Origin: a virus | IMG/VR virus record: IMGVR_UViG_3300025093_000019 | Coordinates: 1-64,000 of that record | Strand: one strand, 5' to 3' | DNA length: 64,000 bases | In this document: one piece after another, positions 22,701-28,277 of the stretch | Position numbering within the stretch: the stretch's first letter is position 1 | Layout of the letters: each line of letters starts with the position of its first letter | Notes under the pieces: generated by a model | Database searches by the model: none | What the model was told of the DNA's origin: nothing | What the model saw: only the letters and a program-made list of their open reading frames with translations | Made by a program: the position numbers and the translations under genes

Positions 22701-25700
22701 TTCTTGAAGTTTAGTGTTTTGCTTTGGACCATCTCCTTCATTGTTTCCAGGTGTACCTGTTTCGCCTACTGGATTTGTTTGTGAACCAGTTATAGAAGAA
22801 AGGAAGTTATCCATTCTTTGAATCTGATCATCTGTTGCTGTTGAAGTCTCTACTATTATTGGAGTACCCTCTTCGCTATATCCGGTAGGAGAAAGAACTA
22901 ATGCATATCCAGCTTTAGAATCATCATATTTTTTAGCTCTAGTGGCAGCTGTAAGCATTGCTCTGTTATACAGGTGCTTTGCATCTGCTTTTTCAATAGC
23001 TACAAATATTCTAGGGAACTCTAAACCTTGAACATAGCTTTCACCTTTTTCCATTGTCTTTATAACACTATCCAGATTCAGGTTAGGGTTATTTATTTTT
23101 GACTGAATATATCCTTTTGCTGCATTTTTATCAGCTTCTGTATATACAATCAAGACACTATTTGTTTGCTTAAACTTATCTTGAGAGTTTAGATCATCTG
23201 CAAATCGATCGTACATTTGGCTTTTGCTTCCGGAGAAATATTCTAAACCATTATTTCTTTCAGAATCATAAGTTCCTTTTGGAAGAGTTACCTCTTCACC
23301 ACTAAATATGTTTATTCTAAATGCATTTTGGAAGTTGTTAATGTCAGCGGCACCAGATCTAAATACCTGTGTCGTTGGCATTGTTCTTTCCATTTTTCTT
23401 TCAACAGCTAAAAGCTCTCTTGCCTGCTGATTAATATCTGTCATTTGAGACTGATCACCCAAAAATATAACCTTTGGCTTTGCTACATTCTGGCCTTTTA
23501 ACGCAGCCACTAGTGTTTTAAATTCAGGTGTACTAATACTAGAGGCTTCATCAATAACAATAACGTCAGTATTCTTAAATGATTCTATGTTATTGTTGAT
23601 TCGATCTATTAGCTGATTAATATTGTATCCTTGGTCCGTTCCATTTTGTCTGATAGACATCATATTGCTTGCAAGAGCAGATTGTAACTCAGTACTAGGT
23701 GCTGAAAGATCGATATTCAAGTTTCTTCCCTTGTAACTAGAGTACATTGATAAAGCTGTTTTTATTATCAATGAAGTTTTACCAGTTCCTGCAAAACCAC
23801 GAACAAATAATGACCTACTTAAAAAGTCATTGATCATGTGTCTTGATGTCTTATCAGATTTAGACTGTCCAGTTATAGCCTCCTCTAAATCCATCAACAT
23901 AGCATTGTCAGGATTCACTAATAACCCATACACATGCTTAATAACTTCCATCTGCTCAAAAGAAGGAAGAACTCCAGATTCTTGTCTTATCTGATTTACA
24001 GCTTCTTGGAAGCTAGAATAAAAACTTTTAGAGTCTAGTCTTGCTATATTCTGAATGTAGTTCTGGAAGTAAACTCTTGCAAATTGTTGCTTCGCTCTTA
24101 AACTATCTGTCATTAAACCTTCCGGTGTTGACATAGAAAAAGACTGATAAGTATATGCATCATCATAATTTGCATCTGTAAACTCATCAGCATTTAAGTA
24201 AGTTAACTTTTTCTTTTTAGCACTCTTATACTTTTCAAAGTATAGAGTTAACTCTTTAGCGACCTTTTTAGAGTCTTGACCTTTTAAGAAGTTGTGTAGA
24301 TCCGACTCAATATCAACAATGATTTTATGAGCCTGGTCTAAAGCTTCTATCGGATAATTTCCATTATCTGCATAAAAAGATTCAGCTTCATTTAATAAAT
24401 CTCTAACTCTTGCTTGATTCGCTTCAATACCTTCGTAAACTTCTTTATCAAGATTAGGAAGAGCAGTAATCATATTTATGATGTCATTCTTAATCTTGTA
24501 GTCATTTAGTCTTAGTCTTGACTCTTTATTCTTTTTGTCATTTACATCTAATCCCTGCTTAATTTTTAAAGACTCCAAAAGAATTGCTTTGTCCATTAAC
24601 TCTTCTTGGATTCTTTTTGCCTGAGCATCTGTTATCTCGGCTTCAGCACTTGGCTTTAAGTGTCCAATGTCATGTTGTTTACCAACCTCTGACATGTATC
24701 TACTTGCATTGACAACATATGAGTTATTTCTAATAGAACGCTCTAAAAGCTCAATGTTCTGTAGATCTTCTTCATTAAGTGTTCTTGATGCTAAATCTTT
24801 CAAAGACTCAGTAATCGATATCTCATTACCTTGTCGATCGACATATGTATCATAATAAAGAGACTTGAAATCATCTTCATTGAATTCAACTGGAGATTGA
24901 GGAGTTATTCCTTGTGGTTTCCCATAATGACTTAGTTGAGATAAAGGAATTGCTTCTTCCCTACCTTCAACCATTGCAAACTGCTCTCCGTCAAAATCTT
25001 CAATGCTTTGAACTTTTCTTGGTACTCCAAATTGTTCTTTACCATCTATTTTCCACTGAACATTATCACCAACTTTAACCTCAGAAGAGGCTTCAAAGTT
25101 CTTAATAGTATTGTCTATTTCGTTCAAAAGCTTAAACGCACTGTTTCTTGCGGAACCAGCTGGAGCTTGCTCAAGTTTACCCATCCAGTAATCTTCAGCA
25201 GTCATACCCATTATTTCTTCCTGCTCTTTAAATGCAGCAACTTCTTCTTCAGTCGGTTCTAAAGCAGAGCTATCTGGAATGCTTTCGAGAATTGCCTCTT
25301 TTTCTGCTTGAAGTTCTTTAATTAACTTCTCTCTTCCTGCTTCACTTATTCCAAGATCTGTTGCTTTTCTTTGCAAATCTGCAATCTTACCTAAAGCAGT
25401 GTCGTAATCTCCAATGTCTTCAGCATATTGACCAGAAATATCTGGATCTACCATAAAGTCATCAGCAAGAACTTTTGATTCAAATTCTTTACGCTGCTTT
25501 GATCTTTCTTTTACTTGCTCAATAGTTTCTGCACGTTTTCTATCATATCTTTTATGAACATCATCCATTGCTGTCGCAGGAGGAACATGATTAGATCCAT
25601 CAGGAGCAACCATATATGTATCATTTTCAGCACTGAAATGCTTTAAATGAGTGTTAACCTGATTTTCTTTTACTCTTCGTCCAGAAGTAATCTCTTTTAA

Positions 25701-28268
25701 TTGAAGTGATAGATCTTTTTTCTGTCTTTGTAGATCTTTTAATTGTTCTTCTAACTCAGCAGTTTTTTCAGCATTCCCTACATTTTCAGCCATCTCGTTA
25801 TTTAAGGCTTCTATCTCTCTTTGTAAGCCTTGTGAAAACTTCTGATACTCAAAGGCTTCTCTAAGCAATGCTTTACCTTCCATGTTAGACATCATCTCTT
25901 CAATGATTCTAGGATTAGGCCTTCCATTCTTTTCGCCTTGTCTTGCTATTTCTTTTTTGATGGTTTCAAAAAGCTTTACAGACTCATCAAGCTCTTGCTT
26001 AAATATTCTGTAATTCTCTTCATGAATACTGATTGAGTTCGGATCATTCTCATCTACTAGTTTACCATCACTAGTAACATCTGTAGGACCAAATGTACCC
26101 ATTGTTCCTTGAACCTTCCCAAATGCCTCATCAGCTTTTTTGTAAAGAATATCTTGATTTCCTGAAACAATAAAGTCAGCAATCATACCATCTCTTGTAG
26201 GTCTTGTGCTTGTGTTTCCATTCATGGCATTTGTGATACCTTGAATACTACCCATAAATCCACCACCTATAGCACCAAGCCAAAACTCTTGTGCTATCTC
26301 TCCTTTAGTGTTATTCCAGTAGTTACTAAAGAAACCATCGTTATGATTGTAATAATTAAACATACCGCCTTCTGGTATATTCTCAATCATGTTTACATTT
26401 TTCTCGTAAGTCTCTTTAGATATTTCTCTTCTTTGCTGATGTTTTTTATCCCACTCGTAATACTTACCGTCTTTAGCTTCGTATTTATATCGATCGGCTT
26501 TAATTCTAGCCTCTCTATTTTGAGAGCTAACTATGTAATCATTAATAGTAGTGTAAGCACCTTCAAGTCTTCCTTCTATAACTTCTTCAGTACCTTCTTC
26601 TAAAGCTGCCTTCATAAAGGTTGGCATCTTTTCATAAGCGTATGAACCACCTCTTTTAGTAAGCTCCCATGTTTTCTTTCCTAAGTTTTTACTGTGTCCT
26701 AAAAGCCTATTAACTAACATCTTAGATGCAGCTTTAGTTTCTTCTTCTGTCAACTCCTTAGCTGTTTTTCCAAACGAACCAGCTGCAATATCAATAATTT
26801 CTCTTTTGATAAGTTCGTCAGCATCAGATTTAACTAAAAATCTTTGTAACCCATCATCCAAGATGTTTGGGCCAAACCTTTCAACAGCAAATGCTGTAGC
26901 AAGCATAGGACCATAAAGAAGTGTTTGCTGATCTTCAGTAAGACCTATTTCGTAACCGGTTCTTTTTAAACCGTCAGCAGCTTGAATTGCCATTAATCCT
27001 GCACCAAGTCTTGTTCCAAGTTTTTGAAGCTTATGTAACTTTTCTATATCAGTAACACCCCTAGCTGCTGCCAACTTTGTAGGTAATTTTCTTGTTATAA
27101 CCATTTCTAGAATTTGGCCAATAACAGCACCTGAATGCCATGCCAATGCAGTTCCATTATCATTCCAAGAAACATCTAAAACATCTTGAGGAGTACTTAC
27201 GGAAGCCCAAGAAGCTAAATTCTTAAAATACTTATCGCCTTGATCTAAAAAATCATCATCTCTTCCCGGAACATGATCTATTCCACTAAAAGTGTATATT
27301 CCATATTGTGAATTCGTTCTCTGTAAAACATCATTAATCCAGTCAGTTAAACCAACAATACCAGAAGGTATTTGAGCTAAAGTATTAACTACCACCTGGT
27401 CCCAAAGGTTTTCATACCATGTAGAATACATTGCTTTAGGACCATTTGAAGCAAATATAGCATCAGAATTATACACATCATCATGAGCAGAAACTTCTCT
27501 AGCAACAGGAACACCTTCTCCATCGTAATCGACAATAAGAACTGTATTTGATTCTGGACCTGGAAAAAGACCTGCACCCCAAGGGCCAAACCACTCATCA
27601 CCATCTTTGTCTAAGTCACCAACTCTTATTTCCTGTCCATCTTCTGTGACTATAGTTTTGTAGTTTCGCTTATTAGGATCATAGCCACTATCTTCATCAC
27701 CTTCATTTACAATAGGTAGATAGTAACCCATATCATAGGCTAACTGCTGATCTGTTTTTTGTCTAATAACTTTACCAGTCTGATCAAACCTCCATCTGGT
27801 ATCACGACCAAAAATATTATAAACTCTTGGCTGATGATATCCTCCTGGATCTTTTAATTCAGCCCAAGGTGAAGTCCATGTTCTTAAATGGTCAGTTATA
27901 CCAAGACCATTGTCATAAACACCTTGTTTATAGTTTTTGTATTGATTAGAGTATGTTTCATATCTTTGTTCAAAATCTGCATCACTAGGTTTAATTCCTA
28001 TTTTTTTTGCAGTCTCATTGTAGCTTTTTCTAGCAAATTCTTTATCTCCTAGAGTTACGTTTATTGTTGGATCGTTCATTACCTTTCGGTATATTCTTTC
28101 ATCATCCAACCCATACATTTTGTATGTAAAATAATCACGATCTGAAGATCCAACTAATGCTTCTTGATTTCCTCCGTTTCCACCAGTATTGTTTCCTGCT
28201 GGCGTTGGATTTGTATCACCGCCTCCTTGATAGTTTTTTCTAACTACAATTTCGTTTTTCTTTTTCAT
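7779..28268 (-). CDS. Giant polyvalent virion protein: helicase, nuclease, RNA polymerase and peptidase motifs
   Basis: One frame of 6,829 residues (about 0.75-0.8 MDa). After a Gly/Asn-rich start (NYQGGGD) and helical, partly membrane-like segments come the following. SF1 helicase, about 1430-1795: GFAGTGKT (K1497), VIDEAS (D1573, E1574), FLGDQSQ, VQGLEF, TAATRAKK (R1777). RecB/Cas4-type nuclease, about 1930-2110: H1935, GTID (D2043), YDLK (D2061, K2063), QLGGY. RNA polymerase region, about 3950-4620: YFKRGSG (K4000), SGVKTG, NRVPT (R4504), DGGDYDID (D4542, D4544, D4546). Zinc peptidase: HEMLH (H5486, H5490), with E5558 or E5562 in LDEFVAEA. The C-terminus has hydrophobic stretches. Giant RNA polymerases of crAss-like phages travel in the virion; that location is inferred here. 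Confidence 0.85.
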   Translation of the reverse strand: MKKKNEIVVRKNYQGGGDTNPTPAGNNTGGNGGNQEALVGSSDRDYFTYKMYGLDDERIYRKVMNDPTINVTLGDKEFARKSYNETAKKIGIKPSDADFEQRYETYSNQYKNYKQGVYDNGLGITDHLRTWTSPWAELKDPGGYHQPRVYNIFGRDTRWRFDQTGKVIRQKTDQQLAYDMGYYLPIVNEGDEDSGYDPNKRNYKTIVTEDGQEIRVGDLDKDGDEWFGPWGAGLFPGPESNTVLIVDYDGEGVPVAREVSAHDDVYNSDAIFASNGPKAMYSTWYENLWDQVVVNTLAQIPSGIVGLTDWINDVLQRTNSQYGIYTFSGIDHVPGRDDDFLDQGDKYFKNLASWASVSTPQDVLDVSWNDNGTALAWHSGAVIGQILEMVITRKLPTKLAAARGVTDIEKLHKLQKLGTRLGAGLMAIQAADGLKRTGYEIGLTEDQQTLLYGPMLATAFAVERFGPNILDDGLQRFLVKSDADELIKREIIDIAAGSFGKTAKELTEEETKAASKMLVNRLLGHSKNLGKKTWELTKRGGSYAYEKMPTFMKAALEEGTEEVIEGRLEGAYTTINDYIVSSQNREARIKADRYKYEAKDGKYYEWDKKHQQRREISKETYEKNVNMIENIPEGGMFNYYNHNDGFFSNYWNNTKGEIAQEFWLGAIGGGFMGSIQGITNAMNGNTSTRPTRDGMIADFIVSGNQDILYKKADEAFGKVQGTMGTFGPTDVTSDGKLVDENDPNSISIHEENYRIFKQELDESVKLFETIKKEIARQGEKNGRPNPRIIEEMMSNMEGKALLREAFEYQKFSQGLQREIEALNNEMAENVGNAEKTAELEEQLKDLQRQKKDLSLQLKEITSGRRVKENQVNTHLKHFSAENDTYMVAPDGSNHVPPATAMDDVHKRYDRKRAETIEQVKERSKQRKEFESKVLADDFMVDPDISGQYAEDIGDYDTALGKIADLQRKATDLGISEAGREKLIKELQAEKEAILESIPDSSALEPTEEEVAAFKEQEEIMGMTAEDYWMGKLEQAPAGSARNSAFKLLNEIDNTIKNFEASSEVKVGDNVQWKIDGKEQFGVPRKVQSIEDFDGEQFAMVEGREEAIPLSQLSHYGKPQGITPQSPVEFNEDDFKSLYYDTYVDRQGNEISITESLKDLASRTLNEEDLQNIELLERSIRNNSYVVNASRYMSEVGKQHDIGHLKPSAEAEITDAQAKRIQEELMDKAILLESLKIKQGLDVNDKKNKESRLRLNDYKIKNDIINMITALPNLDKEVYEGIEANQARVRDLLNEAESFYADNGNYPIEALDQAHKIIVDIESDLHNFLKGQDSKKVAKELTLYFEKYKSAKKKKLTYLNADEFTDANYDDAYTYQSFSMSTPEGLMTDSLRAKQQFARVYFQNYIQNIARLDSKSFYSSFQEAVNQIRQESGVLPSFEQMEVIKHVYGLLVNPDNAMLMDLEEAITGQSKSDKTSRHMINDFLSRSLFVRGFAGTGKTSLIIKTALSMYSSYKGRNLNIDLSAPSTELQSALASNMMSIRQNGTDQGYNINQLIDRINNNIESFKNTDVIVIDEASSISTPEFKTLVAALKGQNVAKPKVIFLGDQSQMTDINQQARELLAVERKMERTMPTTQVFRSGAADINNFQNAFRINIFSGEEVTLPKGTYDSERNNGLEYFSGSKSQMYDRFADDLNSQDKFKQTNSVLIVYTEADKNAAKGYIQSKINNPNLNLDSVIKTMEKGESYVQGLEFPRIFVAIEKADAKHLYNRAMLTAATRAKKYDDSKAGYALVLSPTGYSEEGTPIIVETSTATDDQIQRMDNFLSSITGSQTNPVGETGTPGNNEGDGPKQNTKLQELSDDQFKGIRNQIKNANKKGKLKKAPDLGAKFKVGGVEFRYVMDGKGLYSVTERKNQDLTNPTKDFNDRSYSLRGQAAHKIVEAYLTRQAPGRNKLFLKSDKEEITNLIQAYNEAVDKHNKSKKAKLSKIEPIGDDADSTFENHPFINDVIQNVAIPIAQRLTKGGSRTLPETIAAVYINDVAGTIDIVDVVGIEDGIPVLDIYDLKTLTPGSHEFFEDTNEADPFEKGFIKMPDGSQKFNNGLNAALAQLGGYARILTKGDEKSGRPEYKIRNVGVVKAMIKDNASIAKVEDTDFIVMPYDSQEFAEYKAYGESMVDNNILPEFKDKNVRNYDDGHSDISQMFVNNNDPTTLVEVTGVYKDVKGTTFYEINHDKESPLTETEFKQMFSTQDVTSIDTLNQNEANGTPERIYKEGAMKHAAGYTFAYGNASQSPQKTFQNTGVFPDDAIELTFRGISRGFEKWYGTELSDKRITAFNLNYDSYVDEQKTIVGTFVTEPNKSNENSKYVSLVIKDDRISGVSYQEVVPGDRAGRTAYWEISVEIPFDAEPANYHAGLIGAAKQVLLAAKNQYHPDGTRNLNKIRKAAEFFDKNPKKESQQGTIGGGWDLQNDHVNFKNEFIKSIKSRLNDGTAAPAVNITFHENIELLNDDGEPELMNNVLLVKADSKTLGEMARFYADSYGKSVGNELNFDQALKYIQDNNYNVIATLPQPEIDFGKRVDGGLKTGEPINYKDKGAVEDLLKKIREGFKGDKNAQSQMNLRSFNLDLAGFRAKGAGQEQGFVGRAKLKSLRQGSVQYGEYKQSWTALKGKLKDKGFQIGTPYWTTNYKTITNAKGKPSKIATWAVDVWKVGPAFDKSTIILQSPEYDSNHYNLIKGELNDLKGTAYTGRDVLKTKAYKLFQQNRGYLIDPDTKAFDQRWPELAEHLYVKNEAEIGLRGVNQKTTPAALLKSLESALDIMDKKISKIMKGKIVQTVDFTSKDKKLNVKAEQESQLLTRAEDVNNYGFYLGTDQIDVSSITHSKGGIVDQTDSDFLRDLGKFNIDPNKRSFSEVEASENDGEYNPDTNEDNPDVLEDPEERKDSFMKFAKNIYGDHGLADEAKKHVAQQIIKFSNFNRDLNTPAMSISDTIANVVNWYKAKSQIIENNYFNLELSDGSKDVKTYADVNGTNASKLKGQQPLLYTVYTFGKNTEALISFINSAVPSLNLSDKKIKKLGVYLAEQIQGDDEILKSLNETSQTNMMDNLDERNFTDTLSDLVKLHIRHTPLRYYTDENTYEVDLDGRTIDEPTIFKVLSDASQKARFENENTKGFNDLQKLKYHLREIFNNAGVGTPTYNTVRSFYEDYFGVTEAAQGPTAVSEYTDPSKKLLSHEELRMGSMVNVATGKSNLAILGYDPDVVKAKGIASDNLISAIITHFGSVTTRSTIDVYSDTKRYTDFDEVTGETFTTSSKFYNAKKSSMAIGSHISQSIKSRLDNTLFSIVDGEVMVSERIRERLVGKNNDISVTSSGVTLKIKGAPDKQVIKFVKGKNKSQIVSFELGENVRTSDIKTLFNLFNIGKLVYDNAINRYMDTVEDTDQDNPDLKVDQAKIAEIAGMWMLTAKEAVDPSISIRSLLEKYYEENAYKTESLDELNEDSTIDSAEIGEEFYKPTDMWRLTQNLGKVQSDSELGNNAMWYYTVDGKKVYRNVNASTIDRLFPNSQISGKNSGSGLKEMVKTIIERTTFDELSNNPNFELTQDESGAYGLEVLNPYLNPESDWEVVDMVRMGGLANERNGSRHGRQMTELDFAEFVINGLFVEDVARGNRIPTFRLPYHNTSNKAGVPVFDIKLPNNPFTLKDGSISVDRQWIKDNVINIFRIINNQRKKSASRIVDVIGNIPGTKLHQVINDTTLDAQNASQQYNEIVESFIADPNTMKWYLADLQTGANRLDIVDAFKRSDLVIDSDYTIRKLEDGNEYVFAGPSAMMEFDRVYNWNNFSRLKRSAEVPKAKRDLAELIEGGFYDEEINAEINTAAQAGVDLDFNAAKDVFFESQLQKDLKEKGITEDKNVDEMIKSIFFRTHMDAANHLKKEVKLWRERGGTATDRITETDWAYPDMTKKTPKGYTWWDVNPTLESFFYMYHFNDFYLSQIVDGNTMQYKGVDNYFKRGSGAVAPLWVVDTSTPRGVGMNTNIAILEDISTQEYDQLRTIFNAKSTTEDTDGLSFENPIYTRLLKNSLGGNELGVMGVGMGKPVYKKTDLATNDSLYIKYASLELTEGILRNSAKARDYFRKMMPGPVLQQLYRSWENGTRTLDEITEEVISTGRASEILGQAVFRSGVKTGARAIQNIDDDVWNVSTTLDNRFFGIQLNAAQDVEKTDKQSQPTQLLAEMGVGSQNIERVGQINSLKAKISDDAISNMMKKFVDEGGLDPDAFANWLKDIGIQQAEQVGELTQYTELLFKSRLDGNISLNLPNMGKIKQQLINQVTKHAIRPKSNGVKMSQAPAFFFDVYESEDGNIYMEKEVEKGEFGDTPLTQRQLRPMEFYYADQPGVKIESLEEFDNAVAAQNVYVKPAEIILPLSYIDQFGFREYLEENPDFSLNDAFMFRRADGKLVNLKKVSDEDLKTFIESQYRSEEGKNGDTFIQQKYKSAEKAIAYVQNLRETTKLVLNRVPTSKASGGFIGEAIGWINDNGNTVYTSSLKNILDGGDYDIDALSVFFKSVGDTGRILDKGVKGDMNSQFDLMYEYYTDPSNAKIYMSPINLNPLRRQVADKKAQMERFQNNHHDFGTNAFYYDNIFEGDKMIGVFANIIKNFSYTTHALETLKAQNIQLNQRLAIEDIDSKVIADRLEGYLNAATDNAKELILGTLGATIESSNIIGAAAMLNYTYDQISTLLDQDSVRQVFDRIKYSRRVSSFKKMTIADAIEAQRESLEGNAQDEMDAIKDKMALIEATLAQPDSIVPPIFEEAEIKEDGTYVVLVTDRMGLPERFETYTPEQYQEIKQNMISNMENELENLKSIENDPEPYIREQLDQLGRLEDLSHLGEAVIRLNNVVKFDSQGIPVFDYKLNQQLGQIEYALNQTIDDFTKGRTNVDPKFWESKKRFLPEEDLEKLRLKEEAIRSYIDIPGIVKALPHVVSYLDAVNKMTQWMDVTFIKNSEFVQGLMKKYLRDNKLNDWMSEQSYYSFFKEFDKFNVSLYFSTNYNKNTPGLTMPPLSGTKAVGSYDLSTTTGRYRFGTEFPSYVMKLKEDAYGSPNPSGEQKLLTNNVFLDNLTIRDTNINSVLEIKNASKLTKGQLIDMRADFAKLPRNLKEKFYAYQLMKDGFNFKTNTLYQAMDNEIFVRFSEFLDSVEEAIFDNPDLTFKLNTPEGTTVSRSYERMMDVFMQDALYNSDDKALLQNYEFRAKLWSENPELAPKFFKKNLERSQGLADHVTMTDRDTGEMYMSKVAQTFNSYNPLESNLTMVGKWEGGRDFTLKGYPQVMKKFGDLQNYIDAGQGKSIKITFKNRPSYRSGIVYMPDGSTMHIDRTGGVVGNTVTLRPHVPSAKAIDEYRSNDTKEGLLRAIQERTKHDGHRLIADLLLKANESGWLDKGLVSWLRTDEDADFKEKADQGATVGGYFNWGTTGIKINLDTIYNGKVNKSDPSQYSERVFLHEMLHNFTVYALNIDQDIDLSKFNTAERARVESALKYQRDIKKLYDHVKSKADVKDAEGNPKFENYGFKNLDEFVAEAYTNDNLQKFMKGIDGIPEAEIETEAKSWLSSAWNQFLNGIKSMFGDGTPNQINALDQVIGITNDFIQEGKYEFMSAMDINQDNKIVIDPKGGSYMIAEAEYDVPEAAVSKDIINSLQPSGVIKNFSEYRVDELIDTIYSNIDPKTKTYWYSGEKFYFKDMDEMASKQFIKEEIVPKFTEFEQKYKNTMMDWLSSGAETNPEISKDFFPTKDRRSRYNADVLAEVKKKMDYDKTDVFMRYSEFKDSGNQHIPYIEAFEGYDPIIVIHKSIDDAGRSISIFDITSLRLGKKFLGKGNLFRNFMDDKEAMKKGVSFGNNEGDMRRMLLTLQVMAMKQANPELKIKLVEVMGVHSNDVESSYVLMDNYMDNIKAMREIEPLYEALSPEIRDVINDDTLYEEDYDQPWLYSLRREYQQRQVDLSTDNPNSWEFRTMKGSVSRIEEYLSGVGSREDILEMVKWHMLRLEKQKNPESLKDDREYALLGATLKQLTKTPVAFERISTNDLNLITSYTATTHNIEHEIVNWVQEKTYQTLSKNVDTISKWQKNEFNPLLRAYDERYFLKHPDQRKWNFLQNLAGDKFKPLFKTRMIKDINGNDVEVNSGEIHWDKNDPETKKLIADGTLAPGDVELGKFVVDTLEKEMIKNLIHQNRYFKNKYTEQDAREQLEKIWRKGMVPMISKSVNEMLMKMDTKNAKQAYEKFMYQLSNMDDLYDEANVKQSKDSKKKKILTEMSDIFMSQTGVQSDVFGSDTRMSIMGIDKAIGGHILTDQFANESLSTNLEMIMNLMMSSSNRKRIVESELLPIINGGQAILHNAELMKLEGDQEKSIQYLTSYVNSVIKGQAETTDINLNLPFKEAPVNVDKFVNQALQVTSAFSLGLNVPLGMTSALMNANQFMNTAIANDMSGSGVYGRKDAQKALNMLASKTGRELFEAIMEEYQVADMTERDLMHNPRKKVMDKNLFTSHTMHWTNWITDYYVRGLAAVAAMQKDGSIAAYSVKNGKLAYDENLDPRWEGEDGQAMKEFIKNRLVEDGFMNSVDEAMPRGYELMMQRQLKTIADKYIVGSMDALTQTRLSRGTVGRLFMQYRSYLPDKLYNYFDVEKYSPVEGEWTKKDGEYVWEQRMTKGMVRSMSTLFTELKKAKYNGKEAWMSMSKTDKYNVSRLLADTVSAAIMSFIYAGLTQVDWDDDKKGKQNLLPDSRFLRTLKYGALDLMLWQPSLIADAIVSVPLLETIGRYWEVATGSWQEIDRLVPFSSTVKAVGEVIPEGEE

Positions 28269-28277
28269 TCTTAAAGA

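Noticed and set aside
26241-26603. 120-residue plus-strand frame inside the giant gene
   Set aside because: Antisense shadow rich in Phe, Ser and Tyr, as expected from AT-rich reverse complement. The giant frame has clear enzyme motifs elsewhere and no break here.
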